A program made the translations under genes and the position numbers. The notes beneath the pieces were generated by a model that made no database searches, was not told where the DNA came from, and was given only the letters and a program-made list of their open reading frames with translations. A stretch of 64,000 nucleotides of DNA, taken from assembly GCA_964551015.1 (NCBI GenBank), contig CAZKBP010000004.1, positions 186,001 through 250,000 of the forward strand, in the 5' to 3' direction. This stretch comes from CAZKBP01 sp964551015. GTDB lineage: Bacteria > Bacteroidota > Bacteroidia > Cytophagales > Microscillaceae. Shown here piece by piece: positions 32,801 to 41,154 of the stretch (its first letter is position 1; each line of letters starts with the position of its first letter).

Positions 32801-33737
32801 AAACCCCTACCGAGATGAAAGTACTTATAATGTACCTGAGGAATCTAACCTAATTGGAGATGTTCTCTTAGACAGTGCCACCGAAGAGGAAGAAACCAAC
32901 GAGTTGCTGGTTCGCTTAGTCAAGAATTACAACAAGACGCGCAACGAGATTTCAGGTAACTTCAAAAGGGAGCGTTTTGCCCGAGAAGTAGGGGATGAAT
33001 TGCCTGCCGGAATCGTGAAATTGGCCAAGGTTTATATCGCCAAAAAGCGTAAGCTGAAAGTAGGGGATAAAATGGCAGGTAGACACGGTAACAAGGGAGT
33101 CGTAGCGAAAATTGTCCCAGTAGAGGATATGCCTTTCTTAGAAAATGGTAAACCTGTGGATATCGTACTTAATCCCTTGGGTGTGCCTTCACGTATGAAC
33201 TTGGGGCAAATTTATGAAACTGTACTAGGATGGGCCGGAGAAGTGCTGGGCAAAAAGTACGCTACTCCTATCTTTGATGGAGCTACCGAAGAAGATGTGG
33301 CCAAAGAGTTGGAAGATGCCAATCTCCCCCCCTACGGTCGTACTTACCTCTACGACGGACTGACGGGAGAGCGTTTTGATCAGCCTACCACCGTAGGCAT
33401 CATCTACATGCTAAAATTAGGACACTTAGTAGATGATAAGATGCACGCGCGTTCTATTGGGCCTTACTCGTTGATTACCCAGCAGCCTCTGGGAGGTAAA
33501 GCACAATTTGGTGGGCAGCGCTTTGGAGAGATGGAAGTATGGGCACTGGAAGCTTTTGGAGCCGCACACGTCCTGCAAGAAATTCTGACCGTCAAGTCTG
33601 ATGATGTGATCGGAAGAGCCAAAGCTTACGAAGCGATCGTGAAAGGTGAAAATATCCCTAATCCGAATATTCCTGAATCTTTCAATGTATTGGTGCACGA
33701 ACTAAGAGGACTTGCCCTCGAGATTACTCTCGAGTAA
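29871..33737 (+). CDS. rpoB: DNA-directed RNA polymerase subunit beta
   Basis: This 1288-residue beta subunit forms one pincer of RNA polymerase. The rifampicin-binding region (NQLSQFMDQTNPLSEITHKR, then RMSALGPGGLSRERAG) keeps the usual sensitive residues: Asp in FMDQ, His in THKR and Ser in MSALG. It also has GRHGNKGVVAK, the catalytic-centre KM(A)GRHGNKG motif, and the C-terminal clamp segment GGKAQFGGQRFGEMEVWALE. The length is typical for Bacteroidota. rpoC follows 130 bp later. Confidence 0.99.
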   Translation: MQKTTQSGRIDFASVRKIADYPDFLDVQLKSFRDFFQLETAPENRSREGLFRVFAENFPITDSRENFLLEFIDYSVDPPKYSVDECIDRGLTYSVPLKAKLRLSCNDEDNEDFETIEQEVFLGNIPYMTERGSFVINGAERVIVSQLHRSPGVFFAQSKHTNGTKLYSARIIPFKGSWIEFTTDVNNVMYAYIDRKKKFPVTTLLRVIGFGSDKEILDLFNLSEEIQANKTNLQKAVGRKLAARVLRTWTEDFVDEDTGEVVSIDRNEILLERDSTIEKEDIDTILDSGTQSIIVHREDVNIADYSIIYNTLQKDNSNSEKEALEQIYRQLRNTEAPDEQTARDIIQNLFFSDKRYDLGEVGRYRINKKLQLEIESDVRVLTTQDIVSIVKYLIGLINSRAVVDDIDHLSNRRVRTVGEQLYTQFGIGLARMARTIKERMNVRDNEDFKPVDLINARTLSSVINSFFGTNQLSQFMDQTNPLSEITHKRRMSALGPGGLSRERAGFEVRDVHYTHYGRLCTIETPEGPNIGLISSLCVHAKINDMGFIETPYRLVEEGIVSTEMKYLTAEEEDTHYIAQANAPIDDDGNYVNDKVKARFEGDFPVIEPPQVSYMDIAPNQIVSVAASLIPFLEHDDANRALMGSNMQRQAVPLLNPEAPIVGTGLEQRVAKDSRALVVAEHDGVVHYVDATEIVMRYDFTDEQQLVSFKDDLVSYRLTKFRRTNQDTCINLRPMVYKGDRVKKGDVLCEGYATNDGELALGANMKVAFMPWQGYNFEDAIVISERVVSEDVFTSIHIEEFELEVRDTKRGEEELTSEIPNVSEEAIKYLDENGIVQIGTIIKEGDILIGKITPKGESDPTPEEKLLRAIFGDKAGDVKDASLKAPPSLRGVVIDTKLFSRPKRDKELRAKAKEEVKALMKKYSKDLSNLKEVMIEKMVDILEGKMSNGIKHKFGSEIMSKGVKFSRKNIVENLFPKENPYRDESTYNVPEESNLIGDVLLDSATEEEETNELLVRLVKNYNKTRNEISGNFKRERFAREVGDELPAGIVKLAKVYIAKKRKLKVGDKMAGRHGNKGVVAKIVPVEDMPFLENGKPVDIVLNPLGVPSRMNLGQIYETVLGWAGEVLGKKYATPIFDGATEEDVAKELEDANLPPYGRTYLYDGLTGERFDQPTTVGIIYMLKLGHLVDDKMHARSIGPYSLITQQPLGGKAQFGGQRFGEMEVWALEAFGAAHVLQEILTVKSDDVIGRAKAYEAIVKGENIPNPNIPESFNVLVHELRGLALEITLE

Positions 33738-33867
33738 AGTACATCACTAGCTGGACATTCAGCGCGCGAAGAGCCCAAGTACTGCAGATAAACGAGCTGC
33801 TTTTCTATCTGCCTTGCTAAGCTGAAATATTTTTATAACCATATTCAAACTATCTAAAATTTAGGTA

Positions 33868-36800
33868 ATGGCATTCAGAAAAAACAAAAAACTAACTAAT
33901 GATTTCAGGAAAGTAACCATTAGCTTGGCCTCTCCTGAATCCATCCTAGATTCTTCCTATGGCGAAGTAACTCAGCCCGAAACTATCAATTACCGGACTT
34001 ACAAGCCGGAGATGGGAGGACTGTTTTGCGAAAGAATCTTTGGCCCAGTAAAAGACTGGGAATGCCATTGCGGAAAATACAAAAGAATCCGCTACAAAGG
34101 AATTATCTGTGACCGCTGTGGAGTTGAGGTGACCGAAAAGAAGGTCAGAAGAGAACGAATGGGGCACATAGAGCTAGTCGTGCCTGTAGTACATATTTGG
34201 TATTTCCGCTCACTTCCCAATAAAATCGGTTATTTGCTAGGATTACCTACCAAGAAACTCGATCAAATTATTTACTACGAGCGATACGTGGTCATTCAAC
34301 CTGGTATCATGGAAGAAGAAGGCATTGCCTATCTTGACTTCTTGACCGAGGATGAATACTTGGATATCATTGACAAGCTCCCCCGCGAAAATCAAATGCT
34401 AGATGACGATGATCCGAACAAGTTCATCGCCAAAATGGGAGCAGAAGCCCTTGAAATGCTGCTTTCTCGCATTGAGCTAGAAGATCTTTCTGCTCAGCTT
34501 CGCCACTCGGCTTCTACCGAAAAATCTCAACAAAGAAAAGCCGAAGCCTTAAAGCGACTTCGCGTGGTAGAGGCTTTCCGAGATGCACAAACCCGTATCC
34601 AGAATAATCCGGAGTGGATGATTATCAAAATGGTGCCTGTCATCCCGCCCGAACTAAGACCTTTGGTTCCTCTGGACGGGGGGCGCTTTGCTACTTCTGA
34701 TTTGAATGATCTCTATCGCCGGGTTATTATTCGTAACAACCGTCTCAAGAGATTGATCGAGATCAAGGCTCCCGAGGTAATCCTTCGTAATGAAAAGCGA
34801 ATGCTGCAAGAAGCAGTGGATTCTCTCTTTGACAATTCACGAAAAGTAAATGCGGTGAGAGCGGACGGAAACCGCGCCTTAAAATCACTTTCTGATATGT
34901 TGAAAGGAAAGCAAGGTCGTTTCCGCCAAAATCTATTGGGTAAAAGGGTAGACTACTCTGGGCGTTCCGTAATTGTGGTTGGACCAGAATTGAAATTGCA
35001 CGAATGCGGGCTTCCTAAAAACATGGCCGCCGAGCTTTTCAAGCCCTTCATCATCCGAAAGTTGATCGAGCGAGGCATTGTCAAAACCGTGAAGTCTGCC
35101 AAAAAAATCGTAGACCGCAAAGACCCAGTAGTGTGGGATATTCTGGAAAACGTACTGAAAGGACATCCCGTACTCTTAAACCGAGCACCAACTCTACACC
35201 GTCTGGGTATTCAAGCTTTCCAACCCAAGCTCATCGAGGGTAAAGCAATTCAGCTACACCCCTTAGCTTGTACCGCCTTTAATGCGGACTTTGATGGAGA
35301 CCAAATGGCGGTGCACGTACCCCTAGGACACCACGCCGTGATGGAGGCTTCTATGCTGATGCTTTCCTCTCACAACATCCTGAGCCCAGCGAATGGTAAC
35401 CCCATCGCGGTACCTTCTCAGGATATGGTATTAGGACTCTACTTCCTGACCAAAGGACGTAAAAGCACTGAAGATGACGTGATCGAGGGGGAGGGAATGA
35501 CTTTTTACGGTGCCAAAGAGGTCATTATTGCTTTGAACGAGAAGAGAATCTCTAAACACTCCATTATCAAAGTAAAAGTAAAAGTTCGCCAAGAAAATGG
35601 CGAAATGAAAGACGAAATCGTGGAAACCGTGGCGGGAAGAGTCCTGTTTAATCAGTACGTTCCCGAAAAAGTAGGTTTTGTAAATGAACTCTTGACCAAG
35701 AAAAAACTACAGAAAATTATCGCCTTGGTTTTTAAAAGGACGGATGTAGCTACTTGTGCCCAGTTCTTAGATGATATCAAAACCCTAGGTTTCCAAACTG
35801 CTTATAAAGGAGGACTCTCCATCGGTCTTTCAGATGTGGTCGTCCCCCAAGATAAAGAAGGACTGATTGAACAGGCTAAGAACGATGTAGAGGAAATCAC
35901 GAGTACCTACCAAATGGGATTGATTACAGATAACGAACGCTATAATCAGGTCATTGACGTTTGGACAAAAATCAATACGCGTATCACAGAAATCCTGATG
36001 AACCAGATGGAGAACGACCGCAAAGGGTTCAACTCTATCTATATGATGATGCACTCAGGAGCGCGTGGTTCTCGTGAACAGATTCGCCAGCTGGGCGGAA
36101 TGAGAGGGCTGATGGCTAAACCTCAGAAAAACCTACAAGGTTCTGTGGGTGAAATCATTGAAAACCCAATTATCTCCAACTTTAAAGAAGGGCTGGACGT
36201 GATTGAGTACTTTATCTCTACCCACGGTGCACGTAAAGGTCTGGCTGATACCGCGCTAAAAACAGCGGATGCGGGTTACTTGACTCGCCGTCTGGTGGAT
36301 GTAGCGCAGGATGTGATCGTAACCGAAGAAGACTGTGGAACGCTACGAGGGATTACCACTACTCCATTGAAAGATAATGAAGACATTGTAGAACCCTTGT
36401 CTGAGCGAATCTTGGGTAGGGTGACCGTACACGATGTAACCGATCCCGTTACGGATGAGTTGATCATTGCCTCCGGAGAGCAAATTAGCGAGAAGATCGC
36501 TGCTCAAATAGATGAAAGTGGCATCGAGTCCATCGAGATTCGTTCGGTGCTAACTTGTGAAACCCGACACGGAGTTTGTAGTAAATGTTACGGAAGAAAC
36601 CTGGCTTCTGGTAAAATGGTACAAAAAGGAGAAGCCTGTGGGGTAATCGCCGCCCAATCAATTGGAGAACCCGGTACACAGCTAACCCTGAGAACCTTCC
36701 ACGTGGGTGGTACGGCTTCCTACATGGCCGCAGATGCGAATATCAAAGCCAAGTTTGACGGAATTCTTCAATTTGAAGACCTCCGCAAAGTAGCAGGCGA

Positions 36801-38181
36801 AGATAATGAAGGCAATCCAGTTGATATTGTCATGGGACGCTCGGGTGAGATGAAGATTTTATCCAAAGATGGTAAGAAAATATTGGCTACCAATCACTTA
36901 CCCTACGGCTCTTACCTCAAATGCAAGGAAGGAGACGAAGTCAAAAAAGGAGATGAAATCTGCTCTTGGGATCCATACAATGCCGTGATTCTCTCGGAAA
37001 TCAGTGGTAAAATCGAGTTTGATGCCATTGAAGAAGGAATTACTTATAAAGAAGAGGCAGATGAGCAAACGGGTTATCGTGAAAAAGTGATTATCGATAC
37101 CAAGGATAAAACCAAAAACCCCGCAGTTCGTGTCAACACGGGCGATGAAGAGACTTCTAAGAGTTACAACCTGCCCGTGGGTGCGCATATCGCCGTGGAA
37201 GAAGGAAAAGAGATCAAATCTGGACAAATTCTAGCAAAAATCTCTCGTTCTATGGGTAAAACCCGAGATATCACGGGTGGTCTGCCTAGGGTAACCGAGC
37301 TTTTTGAGGCACGTAACCCTTCCAATCCAGCCGTTGTTTCTGAGATTGATGGAGCCGTAACTTACGGTGGAATCAAGCGAGGAAACCGAGAAATCTTTAT
37401 CGAGTCCAAGGATGGGGTGAAAAAACGCTACTTGGTGCCACTTTCTAAGCACATCCTAGTACAAGATAATGACTTCGTAAAGGCAGGACAGCCACTTTCT
37501 GACGGTGCGATTACACCTTCTGACATCTTATCTATTAAAGGCCCCACGGCAGTACAAGAATACTTGGTAAATGAAATCCAAGAAGTGTACCGACTACAAG
37601 GGGTGAAAATCAACGATAAGCACATTGAGGTTATCGTGAGACAAATGATGCAGAAAGTAGAAATCATCGATCCGGGAGATACGAACTTCCTGCCAGGCCA
37701 AGTGGTAGATAAATTCGTATTCCGTGAAGAAAACGATAATATCCTGAATAAGAAAGTAGTCGTACAAGCAGGAGATTCTAATCGCTTTAAGCCAGGGCAG
37801 ATCGTAACGGCTCGTGCGCTAAGAGATGAAAATTCTAGCCTCAAACGTAAAGACTTGAAAGTAGTCAAGGTGAGAGATGCAGAACCTGCCGTTTCTAAAC
37901 CAACCTTACAAGGAATCACGCAGGCTTCTCTTGGTACAGATAGCTTCATCTCAGCGGCTTCTTTCCAAGAGACTACCAAGGTACTCAGTGAAGCCGCCAT
38001 TACTGGTAAAACTGACTACTTGCTCGGACTGAAAGAAAACGTGATCGTTGGACACTTGATCCCAGCCGGAACGGGACTACGCGAATACGAAGACTTGATC
38101 GTGATGTCAGCAGACGAGTACGATCAGGTGGCCGAAGATATCAAGGCCAAGGAGCTTCCTGAAAAAGAGCTTCAAAGATAA
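33868..38181 (+). CDS. rpoC: DNA-directed RNA polymerase subunit beta'
   Basis: A 1437-residue catalytic subunit. The N-terminal zinc ribbon (CHCGKYK then CDRCGVEV) precedes the active-site loop NADFDGDQMAVHVPL, whose three Asp residues bind Mg2+. The second zinc site has CETRHGVCSKCYGRNL, followed by the trigger-loop/bridge region and AQSIGEPGTQLTLRTFH. The C-terminal insert region between about 1000 and 1150 (repeated lipoyl/SBHM-like folds) is in line with the phylum. A strong terminator follows. Confidence 0.99.
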   Translation: MAFRKNKKLTNDFRKVTISLASPESILDSSYGEVTQPETINYRTYKPEMGGLFCERIFGPVKDWECHCGKYKRIRYKGIICDRCGVEVTEKKVRRERMGHIELVVPVVHIWYFRSLPNKIGYLLGLPTKKLDQIIYYERYVVIQPGIMEEEGIAYLDFLTEDEYLDIIDKLPRENQMLDDDDPNKFIAKMGAEALEMLLSRIELEDLSAQLRHSASTEKSQQRKAEALKRLRVVEAFRDAQTRIQNNPEWMIIKMVPVIPPELRPLVPLDGGRFATSDLNDLYRRVIIRNNRLKRLIEIKAPEVILRNEKRMLQEAVDSLFDNSRKVNAVRADGNRALKSLSDMLKGKQGRFRQNLLGKRVDYSGRSVIVVGPELKLHECGLPKNMAAELFKPFIIRKLIERGIVKTVKSAKKIVDRKDPVVWDILENVLKGHPVLLNRAPTLHRLGIQAFQPKLIEGKAIQLHPLACTAFNADFDGDQMAVHVPLGHHAVMEASMLMLSSHNILSPANGNPIAVPSQDMVLGLYFLTKGRKSTEDDVIEGEGMTFYGAKEVIIALNEKRISKHSIIKVKVKVRQENGEMKDEIVETVAGRVLFNQYVPEKVGFVNELLTKKKLQKIIALVFKRTDVATCAQFLDDIKTLGFQTAYKGGLSIGLSDVVVPQDKEGLIEQAKNDVEEITSTYQMGLITDNERYNQVIDVWTKINTRITEILMNQMENDRKGFNSIYMMMHSGARGSREQIRQLGGMRGLMAKPQKNLQGSVGEIIENPIISNFKEGLDVIEYFISTHGARKGLADTALKTADAGYLTRRLVDVAQDVIVTEEDCGTLRGITTTPLKDNEDIVEPLSERILGRVTVHDVTDPVTDELIIASGEQISEKIAAQIDESGIESIEIRSVLTCETRHGVCSKCYGRNLASGKMVQKGEACGVIAAQSIGEPGTQLTLRTFHVGGTASYMAADANIKAKFDGILQFEDLRKVAGEDNEGNPVDIVMGRSGEMKILSKDGKKILATNHLPYGSYLKCKEGDEVKKGDEICSWDPYNAVILSEISGKIEFDAIEEGITYKEEADEQTGYREKVIIDTKDKTKNPAVRVNTGDEETSKSYNLPVGAHIAVEEGKEIKSGQILAKISRSMGKTRDITGGLPRVTELFEARNPSNPAVVSEIDGAVTYGGIKRGNREIFIESKDGVKKRYLVPLSKHILVQDNDFVKAGQPLSDGAITPSDILSIKGPTAVQEYLVNEIQEVYRLQGVKINDKHIEVIVRQMMQKVEIIDPGDTNFLPGQVVDKFVFREENDNILNKKVVVQAGDSNRFKPGQIVTARALRDENSSLKRKDLKVVKVRDAEPAVSKPTLQGITQASLGTDSFISAASFQETTKVLSEAAITGKTDYLLGLKENVIVGHLIPAGTGLREYEDLIVMSADEYDQVAEDIKAKELPEKELQR

Positions 38182-38195
38182 ACCGCTGTTTACAC

Positions 38196-38234
38196 GGGCA
38201 GAACCTTCCCCAAAAGAAGATTCTGCCCTTTTTT
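38196..38234 (+). terminator. Rho-independent terminator after rpoC
   Basis: GGGCAGAA (38196-38203) pairs with TTCTGCCC (38221-38228), with an inner CTTC/GAAG stem, and is followed by T6 (38229-38234). Read-through could still express the DUF3467 gene just downstream. Confidence 0.9.
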
Positions 38235-38260
38235 ATTTTTCTTTTGAAAACTAAATTGCT

Positions 38261-38587
38261 ATGTCAGAAAAAAAAGAAGCTTCTCCGCCCAATCAAATCA
38301 ATATAGAGCTTACCGAAGAAATTGCAGAGGGAACTTACGTGAATCTGGCTATGATCGCCCATTCTCAAAGCGAATTCATTATTGATTTTATTCGTGTCAT
38401 GCCGGGCTTACCCAAAGCTAAAGTCAAATCTCGTGTGGTGATTACGCCCGAACACGCCAAGCGCTTTCTGACTGCGCTGGAAGATAACATCAAGAAGTAT
38501 GAAGATAAACACGGAACCATTCAAGCAGATACTCAGGAAGGATTCAGTATCCCCATGAATTTTGGTGGCAAAGTAGGAGAAGCCTAA
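38261..38587 (+). CDS. DUF3467 family protein
   Basis: A 108-residue protein (INIELTEEIAEGTYVNLAMIAHS, then FIIDFIRVMPG and KSRVVITPEHAKRFLTALEDNI) matching DUF3467, a small conserved domain usually found just after rpoC in Bacteroidota. Its function is not established; the gene position suggests a link to transcription, which is inference only. It lies between two terminators, so it may be expressed by read-through from rpoC. Confidence 0.85.
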   Translation: MSEKKEASPPNQINIELTEEIAEGTYVNLAMIAHSQSEFIIDFIRVMPGLPKAKVKSRVVITPEHAKRFLTALEDNIKKYEDKHGTIQADTQEGFSIPMNFGGKVGEA

Positions 38588-38649
38588 ACTTAGTAAGTAA
38601 TTGCGGGTGCTTCGTTTTATCGATAATGCTGGGGCGAAAAATTTTGGAG

Positions 38650-38680
38650 CCGATCTAAACTATTTTAGATTGGTTTTTTT
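38650..38680 (+). terminator. Rho-independent terminator after the DUF3467 gene
   Basis: CCGATCTAAA (38650-38659) and TTTAGATTGG (38664-38673) form a 10-bp stem with a CTAT loop, followed by T7. Confidence 0.92.
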
Positions 38681-38778
38681 GTAAGCAAATCATCCCACAG
38701 AATGCTGGGATGAAATCAAAACCATATTTCTTTTTTTTAACTATTTCTTTTAAATTAAAAAATTCTTCGAATAAGTTC

Positions 38779-38786
38779 TAAATTTG
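38779..38786 (+). promoter_or_regulatory. Candidate -7 promoter box upstream of the 38821 gene
   Basis: TAAATTTG matches the -7 consensus exactly, 34 bp before the ATG. No good -33 box is visible at the expected distance, so this is tentative. Confidence 0.4.
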
Positions 38787-38820
38787 AGTTTCAATCAAGA
38801 CTCTATCAAACATTATCTAC

Positions 38821-39558
38821 ATGGCAACACTCTATTACGATGCTAATGGGGCATTACAAAATATGCAACAAGGAGGGCCAGACAAGGCTTTCATCGGACA
38901 GCAAGAAGTACCCTTCATTTCTGGCTCTCAAATCAGGCAATACGCGGCCACCATCTATTCTGAAGCTTCTTTTATGGGCTTGGTCAAGCAGATTGCTCCC
39001 CATGACCCGATGGGTGAAATGAGAAAGGAAACGTTTGCCATTGCTTATACCATGTACAACTACGCGATGGCCAAAGGGGCTGCCTTCCGCAGAGCTGGGA
39101 AGCAATATGGCCTGAGAGAACTTTTAGTGGATAGCAATTACACCAAGGGAATCAATAGCCCTGCTCACCAAGAATACTTGGGCACTGGAGGCGATGAGAC
39201 TCGTCGCCAAATGGCAACGCTGGCCGTGATTAAGCTTTTTACCCGTCAGACACAAGACGTTCAACCGGTTATCCAGGCACTTCAAGGAGCACAATACTGG
39301 GATGGAAGTGATCTATTCCGATTGTTCAAATCTCATTTCCGAGCAAAAAATGGCTTTGAGCTTTCTAATCCGGGACACGGAGCCATTTATCAGAGTGTAA
39401 CCGTAGTCAGAGGAGCGCAGGTGATCAACTCTTGTCCCGCACAAAACCCCAAAGTATCTGCGAAGAGGCAATACACTTACATGTCAACGATGACCGCAGG
39501 AGGAACCATCTTTTTCAAAATTCACCCTCAAGCCGCACAACAAGGAATTACTTGGTAA
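38821..39558 (+). CDS. Orphan protein, possible cell-wall-hydrolase/lysozyme-like fold
   Basis: A 245-residue protein without a signal peptide. The segment QIRQYAATIYSEASFMGL with a conserved-looking Glu, followed by FAIAYTMYNYAMAKGAAF and later AQYWDGSDLFRLF, recalls SleB-like hydrolases and lysozyme-like proteins found near type VI or contractile-injection components. That resemblance is weak and not tested. It stands alone between two terminator/palindrome-bearing spacers, with no secretion genes nearby. If it is a hydrolase, its route out of the cytoplasm is unknown. Confidence 0.45.
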   Translation: MATLYYDANGALQNMQQGGPDKAFIGQQEVPFISGSQIRQYAATIYSEASFMGLVKQIAPHDPMGEMRKETFAIAYTMYNYAMAKGAAFRRAGKQYGLRELLVDSNYTKGINSPAHQEYLGTGGDETRRQMATLAVIKLFTRQTQDVQPVIQALQGAQYWDGSDLFRLFKSHFRAKNGFELSNPGHGAIYQSVTVVRGAQVINSCPAQNPKVSAKRQYTYMSTMTAGGTIFFKIHPQAAQQGITW

Positions 39559-39577
39559 GAACTTTTTTTTTAACTAA

Positions 39578-39736
39578 GAGCTGTTTAAAAATTACCTTCG
39601 GGCTGCAAAAGTCCACTTTTGGAACCTGATTTCATAAAATTTTTCAACCATAATACCCTTATGCCTTCAAAATTTTATATGATCAGAACCCGAAATTGAA
39701 CTTTTTCGCTCTCAAACCTAAAATTTAAACAAGCTC
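39578..39736. repeat. Imperfect 159-bp palindrome (MITE-like candidate)
   Basis: The left end GAGCTGTTTAAA and right end TTTAAACAAGCTC are inverted copies. The internal arms continue the match: CTGATTTCATAAAATTTT on the left against AAAATTTTATATGATCAG on the right. Overall similarity of the two arms looks to be about two thirds. It contains no ORF and sits between two unrelated plus-strand genes. It may be a decayed miniature element or a large stem-loop; no second copy was noticed in the window. Confidence 0.55.
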
Positions 39737-39779
39737 TAAAAACGGGAAAATATTTTAAATCTTTGACTGAAATTTTTGG

Positions 39780-41003
39780 ATGAAAAAAATTGCATTGCAC
39801 TGGCAGATTCTGATCGCCTTATTCTTAGCTGTCCTCTATGGCATTTTCCTGAGTGATTACGTGATGTACGTTGCTTGGATGGGAGATATTTTTCTGAGAG
39901 CTTTGAAGATGATTATTGTTCCTCTAATTCTTAGCTCGATTATCTCAGGAATTACCAATATCGGTGGCAGTGAAAGTTTGGGGCGATTGGGCGGTAAAAC
40001 ACTCTTATACTATCTAAGCACTAGTATTTTTGCCATTGTCACGGGCTTGTTCTTTGTCAACCTTATTCAACCGGGCAAAGGCGCTCCACTTGGCGACGCG
40101 AAAGAAGTGGAGGGCTTAGAAGCAGCAGCAGGATCCTTTGGAGATACACTCATCCATATGATTCCTACCAATGTATTCGAGGCGCTTTCTACGGGGCAAA
40201 TGCTTTCTATTATCTTTTTCGCAATTGTATTCGGCTATTTTATCACACAAGCAGAAGAAAAGTATAGCACGCTACTGACAGAATTCTTTAATGCTACTTT
40301 CGAGGTAATGATGAAAATCACGATGTTTATCATTCTCTTTACTCCCTTGGGGGTGTTTGGCTTAGTAGCCGATACGATTGCTGAACAAGCGGGAGATAGT
40401 GCGGCTCTGGCCGCCATGGCAGGAAGCTTAGGTAAGTATATGATTGCTGTTATACTGGCCTTGGCTACCCACTTTTTCGTCACTTTGCCACTCATCGTGA
40501 GGCTAGTAGGCAAAGCTAATCCTTTTGCACATTTACGCAATATGACCAATGCGCTACTGACTGCCTTCTCTACCTCTTCCTCGAGTGCCACCCTGCCTCT
40601 AACAATGGAATCCGTAGAGCACAAAAGCGGTGTTTCTAACAAAATTACAAGCTTTACGCTACCCCTTGGCGCAACCGTGAATATGGACGGAACCGCGCTC
40701 TACGAATGCGTAGCGGCCATGTACATTGCTCAAGCTTACAGTATGGGTTTGAGCGTGGGACAGCAAATTATCGTAGTACTCACGGCACTCTTAGCCTCCA
40801 TTGGGGCAGCAGGGATTCCGATGGCTGGCTTGGTGATGATTTCTGTTATTTTGAGTGCCGTAGGATTGCCTTTGGAAGGAATCGGAATGATCTTGGCCGT
40901 AGATCGGGTGCTGGATATGCTCCGTACCACCACCAATGTTTGGAGTGATAGCTGTGGGGCGGTGGTCATTGCTAGCTCGGAGGGCGAAGAGTTAGAAGTG
41001 TGA
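39780..41003 (+). CDS. Dicarboxylate/amino acid:cation symporter (DAACS family)
   Basis: A 407-residue inner-membrane secondary transporter of the Glt/DctA fold. Visible signatures are PLILSSIISGI near the N-terminus, the serine-rich HP1 hairpin STSSSSATLPLTME, the TM7 motif LPLGATVNMDGTALYE, the HP2 region IGAAGIPMAGLVM, and VDRVLDMLRTTTNVWSDSCG. It takes up glutamate, aspartate or C4-dicarboxylates with Na+ or H+. The exact substrate cannot be assigned. It appears monocistronic. Confidence 0.93.
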   Translation: MKKIALHWQILIALFLAVLYGIFLSDYVMYVAWMGDIFLRALKMIIVPLILSSIISGITNIGGSESLGRLGGKTLLYYLSTSIFAIVTGLFFVNLIQPGKGAPLGDAKEVEGLEAAAGSFGDTLIHMIPTNVFEALSTGQMLSIIFFAIVFGYFITQAEEKYSTLLTEFFNATFEVMMKITMFIILFTPLGVFGLVADTIAEQAGDSAALAAMAGSLGKYMIAVILALATHFFVTLPLIVRLVGKANPFAHLRNMTNALLTAFSTSSSSATLPLTMESVEHKSGVSNKITSFTLPLGATVNMDGTALYECVAAMYIAQAYSMGLSVGQQIIVVLTALLASIGAAGIPMAGLVMISVILSAVGLPLEGIGMILAVDRVLDMLRTTTNVWSDSCGAVVIASSEGEELEV

Positions 41004-41024
41004 TTTTTGGCGGGCAGTTACGAG

Positions 41025-41126
41025 CAGTTAGCTTTCAGTGATTAGTTTTTAAAAAAAAACAGCAAGCAGCTTTCCTTTGTGGTGCGAGCCTTATTTGAAT
41101 TAAAGCTATTATCTGAAAGCTGACTG
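41025..41126. repeat. Inverted repeat between convergent genes
   Basis: CAGTTAGCTTTCAG (41025-41038) is an inverted copy of CTGAAAGCTGACTG (41113-41126), with one wobble, separated by 74 nt. It may form a long stem-loop that ends both convergent transcripts. No transposase lies between the arms. Confidence 0.45.
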
Positions 41127-41154
41127 CTGAAAGCCTATGAATATTTTCAAATTT

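Noticed and set aside
41025..41126. Terminal inverted repeats of an insertion sequence
   Set aside because: Only 74 nt lie between the arms, with no transposase or target duplication.
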